Below, one piece after another: positions 1-12,652 of a DNA stretch of 16,152 nt (its first letter is position 1; each line of letters opens with the position of its first letter). A program made the translations under genes and the position numbers. The DNA is from Neolecta irregularis DAH-3. Lineage: Eukaryota > Ascomycota > Neolectomycetes > Neolectales > Neolectaceae. The stretch covers positions 1-16,152 of the forward strand of contig LXFE01000673.1 in the NCBI GenBank assembly GCA_001929475.1, read 5' to 3'. The notes beneath the pieces are model-generated. The model had not been told where the DNA came from. It did not search any database and was given only the letters and a program-made list of their open reading frames with translations.

Positions 1-676
1 AACGAGTAACTAGCACAATATTTTCGACAAGCCAAAGCAAATCACTAGGAATATCTTGTTCCAAAGCGAAAAAAATATTTATCTATTTTCGTCGGAAAAC
101 TATCTGCAACTGATCCAATATGGTATGTGAAAATACTCAAGGTTGAAACAGAAGCGTCCATCAGAACTAGTTGAACCAACCATTATGATCATGGGATGAA
201 TGGTAGGTGCAAGACCAAATAAGACTTCAGTCCAGAGCACTAGAAATCAGTTTCTAGTTATCTGAAATTGATCACGAGTGGAAACCACCAGGATGTCTGA
301 TATTCGCCGAGAAAGAATGTCCATAGTGTTTAGAAATCAATTCTTTATTTATATTGTCACTGAATTTCATTGTAAATACACATGTGGTAATTTTTGTATA
401 TTTTATTTGAAAAGCATCTTGAACGAACAGATTCGAGAATATATGAAAAGCCATATTATCTTCTCAGATTAAGTACTTGCCCATAGTCCACAGCGTTTGA
501 CACCAAAGTTTATTCCACGCTACAAATTTGGCATGAAGAGGTCGATAGTGGAAAGCAGGGTCATTTCAGGGGTGAGGGAGGGAAGCTTTTCAAACTCCGT
601 CCCTTCACAATAACCTTCAGAATCGTTATAATTTTAACTCACCCAAGTCTACCACGTTGTGACTTCCTTCCCCATC
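1..676. other. Upstream region of the PRP22 gene, no gene seen
   Basis: I see no convincing coding region here. The two open frames of about 60 codons around 272-472 lie opposite each other, are rich in Phe, Ile and Lys, and show no family resemblance, as expected of AT-rich chance frames. The stretch presumably holds the PRP22 promoter and 5' UTR. No clear TATA box is visible close to the start codon. There is a purine-rich patch around 570-590. Confidence 0.5.
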
Positions 677-4387
<3,711 letters not shown>

Positions 4388-4832
4388 TTTTAAAGCACGT
4401 TAAACTTCAGGCGTTGGTGTACAACTCTTATCTCTTGTGTCTGTCATTTTAACGCATTGATTATATTCGCTTCACATATTCTTGACAGTCTCCCGATATC
4501 CGTTTCAATATATTTTGAAATGTTCGAAGTCTAGATAAAAAGAGCCCCGCCGTTGATTTTCATGTCATCGTAAATTTGAATTCTCTATGCTTATTTGGAT
4601 GAAGGGAGCATATTTTGATATGGAGATAACACTTCCCTAGCAATTCAGTATGTATGTGACGCTGTTACATCGTACCTGTGCTATTTAGAGACATAATTAA
4701 TAAAACCAACATAAAGAGGCTGCTCAGGGAGCAGATTCTGGGCATACATACACTTGGGAATTCCCCCCGAACATAATATACAAAAACACTACATAAATAA
4801 TGCAAACACATTTGTTAAGTGTCAACCCCACT
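4388..4832. other. Convergent 3' intergenic region
   Basis: This AT-rich stretch separates the stop codons of PRP22 (+) and the oxidoreductase (-), so it should hold both 3' UTRs. AATAAA occurs on the plus strand at 4699-4704. On the minus strand, AATAAA overlaps the oxidoreductase stop codon (plus-strand TTTATT at 4832-4837). No open frame worth reporting is seen. Confidence 0.5.
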
Positions 4833-6211
4833 TTATTTTGGCATCTGTTTCTTACTACGAGCTCTTCGTTCAGCGGTTGTCCTCTCGCTTGCTAATCGAA
4901 TAGCCCAAGTAGCCTCATAAGTCTTCATTGCATCCTCAAAGGAAGACAGGATTTGGGAACGATCGCCTGTCTCAACAGCGTCCACAAGAGTGGATATTTC
5001 CCCAAAGTAGCTGCAAATAGTCAAGAAAATTGAGAACCAGAGAATCTTACGGATCGTCATCCGGGAAGTCGTAGACTATATCGTTGTCATTCATAGGAGT
5101 TCGAACAAGAAGAATCGGAGTAGTATAAAGATCTCGAAGATGGAAACGAAAGCCATCACAGAACACATCGATGCTTGCTTCGAACCTATTCCCATGCAAA
5201 GCAACAACATGTTGGAGATGGCCAACGGCTCCAGAAGTAAATTTCCAAATTGCATTAGTAGCTCGTGGAATTCGGCGCTCTCCGGGAACAGATTTCTCGT
5301 CTGCCGAAATCATCTGGAGTTCTCCAGGTTCCTCGTCATATTCGACTGCATGAGCCATGACCGTGTCCAAGTTGATTTCACCACCGATGAAGCGACAAAG
5401 GTCAACTATATGCGTCAGCATAAGTCAAAAAAGAATTGGTCACCAAAATGAGTTGCTTGTTCAACAATAGGCCCACAAGCTCCGGTTTTGTCCCACCAAA
5501 AGCGCTTGGAAATTTCAGGATAAGTAGGGGCGTATCTAGCACTTATCGTGATAACCCTGAGTTTCTTGCTTTGAATGATCTCTCGGAGTTGACTGACTAC
5601 CTTGAGATATCGAAACATGTATCCCACAGAGACAATATGTTTATGTTCTTTGAAGTAGTTATCGAGAGCTCGTGCTTCTTCGACGGTAGCTGTACTGATT
5701 GGCTTTTCAATGAACATGGCAACTTCTGGAAAGGCTTTAGAAAGAAGTTGTTCTGCATTTCGATTTTCGATAAGACAGCCGCGAAACTGAGGAGGAGCTC
5801 CAATAACTACAATCTTGGGAAATATTCCACTATTCTAAATTATTCAGCATATATCGAAGAGAAACGGACCTTGGAAGCTTCAATGTATTTGGGAATACTT
5901 TGGTGTGTAATTGTATCTCGATAGGCTTTTTCAACGAAACTGGCTCTCTTATTATTAAGAACTATTTCCGAGGTTGAAATAGCTGGGTCAACGATGGTTT
6001 GAACGCACAAACGAGGACCTAATTTGTGCTCAAACCTAAATGAATGATTCCAAGGGCCTTCAGCTGAGCCAAAGTTGATGCCTCCAGCCCCGATATACGC
6101 TATTGGAAATGAAGGACCTTCCAAAGGAGGTGGTTGTTGATCCATGGCGAAGTTTGAATCCAGTGTGGATTGACGACGAATCAAGGGTTTGCGAGGTAAG
6201 CGGCCAGTCAT
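4833..6211 (-). CDS. Gfo/Idh/MocA-family NAD(P)-dependent oxidoreductase, 4 exons
   Basis: Predicted dehydrogenase of the glucose-fructose oxidoreductase/inositol dehydrogenase superfamily; substrate unknown, probably cytosolic. Model on the minus strand: exons 6211-5870, 5834-5444, 5405-5051, 5010-4833; 1266 nt, 421 aa, normal for fungal members. Start is the ATG at 6211; an in-frame Met at residue 23, nearer the Rossmann fold, is an alternative. Visible features: dinucleotide-binding GAGG motif at 41-44 after a beta strand; an APPQFRG segment; the family EKP motif at 157-159, with the Lys expected at the active site; and a CGPIVEQATHF segment at about 234-244, where His243 sits at the expected catalytic position. 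Introns are 35, 38 and 40 nt. The first donor is the unusual GTCCGT, but splicing there joins EASK to the next conserved strand in frame. The C-terminus is basic. It is convergent with PRP22. Confidence 0.9.
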
Positions 6212-7941
6212 CGTAAGTATACTGATTGCGTAGATTGGTTATAAATGGGTAGGATGGATAGGAACTTAGAAGAATAGATCTGCGGGTTAGTCTTCTCACT
6301 GGTGGGAGCGCACCAATTAATACACTGCCAATAATTACGCAATTGCCAAGGGCTTATCGTATATGTATATATATACCTACCCTTACATGCATCCAACAAT
6401 GCAGCAGATGGAAGGAAGTAAGCAGTGCGATGGAAGACGTTGCAATGTTGAGGATAACAAATCGCACGGTGTGTCAATGTTGCATATTCTAGAGACAGCT
6501 AAAAATTCGGTTTCTCGGCTACCATTGAAGACTGTCGTATATCTAGAGTTACTGAACTAGTCGACAAATACTTATTAACAGGGAAGTCCTCATTTGCAAA
6601 CTGGTAGGTTATAACCAGCGAAGACATTTCCTAGCTTGTTCCTTGCCTTCCCTGAGGACCTTTGCAAAACAACTGATAGCCAATAAGCCTTCGATATAAT
6701 CTAACTGTGTGAGAAAACAGGTTTTAAAAGAAAACCACTTTGAAAATGTGAACAATTCTAATATCGAGATAATGAGCTCTAAGCGAAAATAAGCCTATCG
6801 GTATCTAGCGGGCCAAGCTGTCTGTGCGTAGGAGTTTCCTAGGACACAAGTTCAAGGGGGCAGGTACTTGAGGAGTGGACTTGAATGTGGAATCACCTGG
6901 TTAATGCAGATTATCCAATTATCGTAGAACTAAAGATAACCAGCCGCAGTTGATTTCTCTTCATCTAGAAGGGAATATACCTTGAATAATTTGTTTCTAT
7001 AATAAGATTAGGCATTGCACTCTTTAGCTTCAAACAACATCTGCAATCAGGTTTTGAACATAAAGAAATATGTTCTGATACACCTAGAAAACCGCGACCT
7101 AGAAGATCCACCAGCCTCCCCACCACCCGCAGTTGGCCACCTGTACAATTTCACCACTAGGTTACTGAGCCATTTACAAAATGTAAGTGATCTTGAATTT
7201 CAAAGCTACTCAATAGCAATAAGCAATATTAAGTCAACGAATAGGTGGTTTTATGAACACTGAAAAACGCCAGGGCATGAAACAACAACATATGACGGAG
7301 ATCATTATAAACATCTGGTAGGGAAGTGCGCATGTGAAAGACTTAAATTGAAGAAGTTCCATGACATAATTGACATCAGGCCGTTGAGCTTGACATGCAG
7401 TAATGCTTTCGGGATGTAAATGCTTGAGACTTGTTCTTTGGGGCCCCCTGTAGTAGATCGACTTAACTTTCAGTGACTTAGAATTTTCCAAGATTAGTTA
7501 GTTTCCTCCTAATGTAGATTAGTTTTATAAAACAGGCTTAGGATACGCTGACTCCTTTTTAGCATACCACAACCAACAATGATCACCGATCACGAACTGG
7601 AGATATTCGCCAATTCTATTGTGAGGATTATCGATGCGAGTCGTATTAATTGCTCAAGGGTACGGGAATGATGGTCCTAATCATCGCTTATTATTACTTC
7701 GCGGGAAATAAATCGGCGCTGTGAAAGGAGACGCAATCTGAGTGCGGTGCGATAGCCTTCCAAAAAATACTTACGAACGTGAAGGCTCACAAAGTTTATT
7801 CGATTGCTCATGGAGGGCGGGAGTCACCGTTTGGAAACCAGCATTGTGATATCTAATTTTGCTTATTTTTTGATAGCTTTGCTGGGAATGTGCATATCCA
7901 CACTTCTAACCCATGAAATAGACCTTATCATTTGATTTTTA
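6212..7941. other. Gene-poor stretch, nothing recognised
   Basis: About 1.7 kb upstream of the oxidoreductase with no coding region I can support. The open frames here (about 60-90 codons, for example 7015-7263 on the plus strand and 7234-7491 on the minus strand) have no recognisable domain and no consistent extension through plausible splice sites. The first few hundred bases below 6500 probably carry the oxidoreductase promoter. A short AT dinucleotide run lies at about 6361-6375. I found no tRNA arms and no transposon terminal repeats by eye. Confidence 0.4.
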
Positions 7942-8618
7942 TCAATTCCTCAAATATGGATTCTTAGAGATTCTAAAACGTCCCCTATTTCGTAACCAAG
8001 GTCTTACCAACGAATATTGGCTACGACAACGAATACTCTGCACCTTCGGAAATGCTTCGAAGGTGTAGAAATACCTTCTCAGCTCCGCCTCGAACACGTT
8101 GAGTTCATCCCTGCGAGTCCAATGGCACTGCTGGAGTTTCAAGTCATTGTGATATTGTTCAGCCCAACCACAAATCGAATGAAATGCCTCCGTTGAACTG
8201 AAGAAGGTTTTGTAAAGATCGTCCCAAGAACTGTAACCTGCATTATCATAGAAGAATTCAGCGCGAGCCCCGAAAATACATTTTAAATTCTCGATTTTGA
8301 AAAATGGTTCAACCGTTGCGCCAGATAAAGGTAAGGACGGGAAAGAAGGGATAGCACTTATCTCGACAAGAGAATATCGAAATTTCAGAAAGGCGAAAAG
8401 GGACGAGGCAAAAGCTTGAACAACCCTTGCCGCAGCCTGATGAGGGTTCTCGTCTACCAAGGGATATGCGGGAGATATCAGATGTTTTGGGAATGGTTCT
8501 ATGTAGCTTAAAAAGTCATTTGAAATCCATTCGACATACCGTCCTTGAAGTTGCCATTATTGTTTCTTGCTAGAGGCCAAAAATGGTTGCAAGCGACCTT
8601 CGAAGGGAAGCCTTCCAT
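7942..8618 (-). CDS. Hypothetical protein, tentative 2-exon model
   Basis: I do not recognise this protein. The core is a minus-strand open frame of at least 172 codons ending in TGA at 7942, longer than chance frames nearby and with a protein-like composition (Phe, Trp and Tyr-rich with charged residues, for example SSWDDLYKTFF). The ATG-initiated model uses exons 8618-8540 and 8498-7942, joined across a 41 nt intron with a strong GTATGT donor and an ACATAG acceptor; the product is 211 aa. The intron length matches other introns in this window. Without that intron the frame stays open upstream to a TAA near 8555 but has no ATG. No signal peptide, membrane segment or known motif is evident. 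The real gene may begin further upstream (see 8619-9105), or this may be a decaying gene. Confidence 0.35.
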
Positions 8619-9105
8619 ATTGAAAGTAGAACAACAGCTACTGGAAATGGGGGTTTTTCGTTTACAATCTTAGGTCAGTAGACGGTGATGCAGATGTTCG
8701 CACTATCGACTAGGACATAAATTTGTACCTTCATTGCTCTTAAAAAGTCTTGTTCTATGACGGATTCAGTTGAGGTCGATTCATTCAACGTCCTTAGCAA
8801 AGTACGTAGCTTTCTGTGATGTTATGAAATATGCAAACTTTCCGAAAACCTTGATCTTTTCTTCAAATTCTTAATATTCCGAGCTTCGCCTGCTGCAGAA
8901 CTGACTTCTTTCGCTGATCTCGCAGTGAGCGCTATCTCCGAAATGTTCATACATTTGATCATATTGGCTTTCCTTTAATCGGGCGAGTTCGTCCATGCTC
9001 AGAGGGGTTACTGTCTCTGGTGAATTTGAGAGCAGTGATATCAAATCCTTCTTTCCATTTTCATTAGAGGTATTCAACGATGTCAATAATCTGATGTTAG
9101 AGCTC
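8619..9105 (-). other. Possible upstream exons of the 7942-8618 gene
   Basis: Several minus-strand segments in different frames look coding. The clearest runs from about 9105 to 8871 (Ser/Asn-rich, containing MDELARLKESQYDQM) behind an acceptor-like TTACTTAG with a TACTAAT branch match. Candidate 35-60 nt introns can chain these pieces in frame into the downstream gene. For example, one with a GTCAGT donor and an ATTAAG acceptor is 36 nt. However, two frames overlap between about 8965 and 8880, and more than one chain is possible, so I give no fixed model. Confidence 0.2.
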
Positions 9106-9147
9106 TAAGTAATAGAAAAATATTAGTACGGCTTCTCAACAATTACT

Positions 9148-9218
9148 ACACTTGACGGGATATGGTAACGCGACCTTATGGTCTCTTCCCGCGAAATTAT
9201 TGGTAACGGGACACTTGA
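9148..9218. repeat. Cluster of short repeated words
   Basis: Three words occur twice within 71 bp: ACACTTGA (9148-9155, 9211-9218), ACGGGA (9155-9160, 9206-9211) and GGTAACG (9164-9170, 9202-9208). Their order is permuted: the first block reads ACACTTGA-CGGGA-GGTAACG and the second GGTAACGGGACACTTGA. A small inverted pair GACC/GGTC flanks TTAT at 9172-9183. The function is unknown; it could be an eroded tandem repeat or clustered binding sites. Confidence 0.35.
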
Positions 9219-9446
9219 AGGTCTAAGAACAGACTCAGGGTAACATACTCTTCAAAAATAAGCGATTCTTCTGACGGCTCTCGAGAATTCCGAGAAAGGC
9301 CAATCATTAAGGACCCGGTGTTGATTCTTATCACAAAATACCTTTTGGGGAATTTCTGGTGGAGGACTAACTAAGGAAAGAAAAAGACGATAGGCGGAAC
9401 GCCAATGGCGTGTTAACCAAATTATGCCTATACAGACTGCCTTGCC

Positions 9447-9459
9447 ATATATATATATA
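9447..9459. repeat. Short AT microsatellite
   Basis: A run of six and a half AT dinucleotides. It is short, and typical of AT-rich intergenic fungal DNA. Confidence 0.6.
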
Positions 9460-9953
9460 CCTGTAACTGAAGCAAATAGGAAACTCTCGCTGCCTCACAT
9501 AACCTCTAAATGTAATAGGTTGTAAACTACATGTAAGTATTGAAGCCCAGATACGAATAAGACTAGGTTGTATTGTTTCTACTTTCTAGTCTAAGTATTG
9601 TCTAACCCACCGAGAAGAATTCAACTGGAAAATTATCGACAGAGAAAATAGGTTCATCTTTGAATATCGACTCCCGTTGGAGGTCAAATGATAAGAAATT
9701 CCAACCATTGTAATAATTTGAAGCAAGAAAGATTGATCTTGGTATTTCACACGACTAGATATACCAATGATAGAATCAATGAAAGTATGTCAGAATGGGC
9801 TTCACCATCAAGGTCACTAAATTCAAGATGATAAGGGGTCAAACGATTGTAATGAACCAATTTTTGAAAGTTTACGCCGTGTCCAAGATTCGAAGATTAG
9901 AGTTCATAAAAATAAATAAACGCTTATGTGCCACAGCGCAAACAGAATTATAC

Positions 9954-11168
9954 CTACCTTGATGCTACTTCTTTTCCCTTCATCTCGACCAACTTTCGTT
10001 GGATAGCAGCTTTCTTTTCTAACTCATCACACATCTTTTCACTGATGTCCCAAAGCTCGGACCCGATTTCATCCACTTCTCTCCGTCTACATCTATACCT
10101 TCAGCTCGAACAAGATCAAGAAGAACGCACTCTACGATTTCGCATTCGCGAATGAGTGCTCCGTTTCCATTTCCGCATTCAGGACTCATAGCTGCCCAAA
10201 GGAAGCTCTGCGCACCTGAATTCGCACTTTTTAGGACAAACCACCAAAAGGGATACATTAAGATATAAAGGAAAATCCCCCAAAGGGCACCCATGGAGAT
10301 ATACCGTCGGAAAAAACCAGTCCGTACAAGTCCGGGATTGACAGTGTAACAACGAACATTATTAGCAGTTTCGTCTTTTCGTTTATAGCTCTCACAGCGC
10401 CGCTGGAACTCTCTAGACATAGCCATAACGCAAAGCTTCGCAGCACCAGATAGTTTTATAGTTGATCTTGGATATCCTCGATTCTTAAACTCAAGGTCAG
10501 ATAAATCAAGTTCGCCAGCGACGTAATTCAGACAAGTAGAGGTAATTATTCGGACGTCCCGACCGGCTGGCTGGGCTCGAATCGCTGGACTTAATATACG
10601 TAAAAGCTGGAAATGAGCAAGATAATCAATTCCAAAAATTTCTTCCACGCCATCTTTTGTGAATGATCTCGGCGATCCACGGGGAGAAAGAGTTCCGGCC
10701 ATCATGATGAGCATATCCAGTCTTCTAGGTGGAATATTGTCAATCCACTTTGTAGCAAATAGACGAATTGAATGGAGTGATGATAGATCGCATGTTTCTG
10801 CAAATATCTGGCTATTCCCGGTATTCTGGCGGAGATCAGAGATATATTCGACTATCCACGGATCTGCTGCATTTCTCACCAGTAAGATGATCTGAGCTCC
10901 ATCGCAGGCGAGATTTCTTGCCACTGATGCGCCGATATCACCTGTTCCGCCCTTAAAAGTTAGAATTTGGTGACGTGAGATATACCGTTAATAGAATCAC
11001 CGAGCCTGGGAGTTTTCGATGCCAAGTATTGATCGTGCCATTGAAGTAGCGCTTTAAAAGAAAGAGTACAATCAAAGCAGATAAATATGTCGCAGTTCCA
11101 GGGGTAGAGAATATCGAAGGGAAAGATTCGATATGAGATGCAATATAGCCTAGAATGGGAATAGGCAT
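9954..11168 (-). CDS. Membrane-anchored short-chain dehydrogenase/reductase-like protein, 3 exons
   Basis: Short-chain dehydrogenase fold, of the fungal group often annotated as retinol dehydrogenase-like. Exons 11168-10986, 10951-10131, 10092-9954; 1143 nt, 380 aa. The frame opens at a TTG (11189), but the first ATG is at 11168. Visible features: hydrophobic anchor at 28-43, cofactor motif TGGTGDIG at 61-68, MMAG (for the usual NNAG) at 144-147, Ser199 at the catalytic Ser position, a VNPGL segment at about 265-269, and a second hydrophobic segment at 283-303. Odd points: the catalytic Tyr of YxxxK is Ser229 (SGAAK, Lys233 kept), and the Asn expected in the FxxNYLxHF-type strand is Asp170. 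Introns are 34 nt (TTCTAAC branch) and 38 nt. Without the second intron the frame ends early at 10019; with it the C-terminus becomes a charged helix typical of the group. Activity is uncertain. Confidence 0.88.
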
Positions 11169-11377
11169 GACCGTCGTGAGACCCCTCAAGTCTGCTACTC
11201 ACGGGATTATGTTCATGTTCTTTTCGATACATGAAGGCATTATTGATACAGACTTTAGGTAGATTTTCGTCATAAACATATATTGTCGTTCCATTACCAT
11301 AAACCGTGATATATGACAATACCGCAACCAATCTGTCATTCGAAATACTCATCTATCCAGATACTTGAGCTCCTGAC
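11169..11377. promoter_or_regulatory. Upstream region of the short-chain dehydrogenase
   Basis: A 209 bp gap between two minus-strand genes. It must contain the 3' end of the 11378-12016 gene and the promoter and 5' UTR of the dehydrogenase. No distinct element was recognised. Open frames crossing it are out of frame with the dehydrogenase and show no family resemblance. Confidence 0.35.
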
Positions 11378-12016
11378 CTAATTACAGTGCCTGTTCGCGA
11401 GTATCTGTTCCTCCACTGCTTCCATTAGTTGCTCACCCCAGTTGCCGCAGTCATAACTGACATCTTCTCCCCTCTCTACAGGGCAGATTTCCTGAGAAGA
11501 AAGTGAATTTCCCATGAACTCCGGAGATAGAGTTGAAATTAACTGAAATGATGGTCGAAGAGGCGGAAGATGATTGTACTGTTCATCATCGGAGACAAAC
11601 GTTGCATAATCTGTCTCCGATGGTTGGTTTGTGGAGCAATACTTAGATTCATCTTTACAGATTCGGTCACTATATCCATGAAAATTCCAAGTTTGGGGCT
11701 GAGGTTGATAAGATGGGAATCGAGACAGGGTTTTCGTTTCGAAATGGTCACCATTGAATTGGTCAATGAAAAGTCCAGTTGGCACCGCCCTGGGATAGCA
11801 TCTCGATGGTGGCCTGGCGGAATATGTGTTATTAGTTGGAAATTTGACATTTTTGGTTTTTGGCAAATAAGCGGTTCTTGCCGTAGCTAGCTTGGGATCC
11901 ATGATAGATATACAACTATTGCCTCTTTCTTTCATATGAAGAGCTTTCTTGGGGCTCGTTCGAGTGGTCTGAAGGGCTCGAAGTCCCTTGTCTGCAGTCG
12001 TCAAAGACTGTTGCAT
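11378..12016 (-). CDS. Hypothetical Ser/Thr/Pro-rich protein
   Basis: I do not recognise this protein. A minus-strand frame is open without an internal stop from about 12190 to the stop at 11378. The first ATG in it is at 12016 and would give 212 aa. The product is polar and rich in Ser, Thr, Pro, Asn and Gln, hence probably largely disordered. It ends in an acidic, helix-prone segment containing WGEQLMEAVEEQI. The stretch upstream of the ATG also looks coding (for example YLTRGVPRILKVIP), and an acceptor-like TTCCAG ends at 12122, so a 5' exon is likely and the start is uncertain. A strong GTATGT donor follows an ATG-led segment at about 12260-12320, but it does not join in frame to that acceptor. 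The gene lies in tandem upstream of the dehydrogenase. Confidence 0.45.
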   Translation of the reverse strand: MQQSLTTADKGLRALQTTRTSPKKALHMKERGNSCISIMDPKLATARTAYLPKTKNVKFPTNNTYSARPPSRCYPRAVPTGLFIDQFNGDHFETKTLSRFPSYQPQPQTWNFHGYSDRICKDESKYCSTNQPSETDYATFVSDDEQYNHLPPLRPSFQLISTLSPEFMGNSLSSQEICPVERGEDVSYDCGNWGEQLMEAVEEQILANRHCN

Positions 12017-12652
12017 ATTTACTGCTGGCTTGGCAGATCTGTTGTTAGGGATAACCTTCAATATTCGAGGAACACCTCGCGTGAGGTATGAATTGCAGAT
12101 CGTTTGAGAGTATCGAAACGCCTGGAATAATGTCGCACAGCATGTCAGTAAGGTTGGATTTGATGGGTATGTATAAAGGCATAGTGGAGGTCAGATTTAG
12201 AAGTAAATACTGGCAACCATTCAATTGGAATTTACACCCACGCGCGCATTCACAAACATACGTAAAGTGGATTAAAGACTGTATGAATTTAACTGAAGCT
12301 ATGAAGACATGAATATTCATTGTTTCTAAAAAACGGGCTGCAAAAGTCGGAAAGGTTAATGAATGCCGGTGACGAACGCTAAAGCGCAAAGAATCTTTTT
12401 CAAAGTCCAGCACAGGTGTATCTGCTGAAAGATTGTATAGCGAAAAGATAGGGTCGCGATATGCGTTTTATTCCGAATCTGTACCATCTGCATTTTTGAC
12501 AAAACATGTATTCGAAGTCAGCCCTGTATGCCGCTTGATGATTGCTGCTCGAAATGGACAAAACGACAATTTTGGGAATTGTCGGCACTGGCTGATAACC
12601 GCAAATCTCAATTGCCAAAAGTTTCCTCAATAGCCTTTGGCAAAACACCACA
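12017..12652. promoter_or_regulatory. Divergent upstream region, possible 5' exon of the hypothetical gene
   Basis: This lies between the divergently transcribed hypothetical gene (-) and the UbiB-family kinase (+). It probably holds both promoters. The part next to 12016 may be a missing 5' exon of the minus-strand gene, because its frame stays open to about 12190. The short open frames at 12400-12650 on both strands overlap and show no recognisable domain. Confidence 0.35.

Larger units (their letters stand above)
9106..9953. other. Intergenic region, no gene seen
   Basis: No coding region can be supported. The stretch contains a cluster of short repeated words at 9148-9218 (listed separately) and a short AT run at 9447-9459. 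The right end probably includes the 3' UTR of the short-chain dehydrogenase. Confidence 0.4.

Noticed and set aside
272-472. Two opposing open frames of 60-64 codons upstream of PRP22
   Set aside because: They overlap antisense, have AT-driven composition, no recognisable domain and no extension through splice sites.
5140-5924. Plus-strand open frames of up to 162 codons
   Set aside because: They lie antisense to the oxidoreductase exons, whose conserved motifs (EKP, catalytic His region) are on the minus strand.
6835-6900. A GTTCAAG word resembling a tRNA T-loop
   Set aside because: No acceptor, D-arm or anticodon stem could be paired around it by eye.
7015-7491. Open frames of 82-85 codons on both strands
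   Set aside because: They overlap antisense at one end, have no recognisable domain and no supporting splice or start context.
9130-9240. A possible zinc-finger-like Cys pattern (KCPVT then KCSNC) on the minus strand
   Set aside because: The frame is short and bounded by stops, and its Cys codons fall in the repeated CAAGTGT words, so the pattern follows from the DNA repeat.
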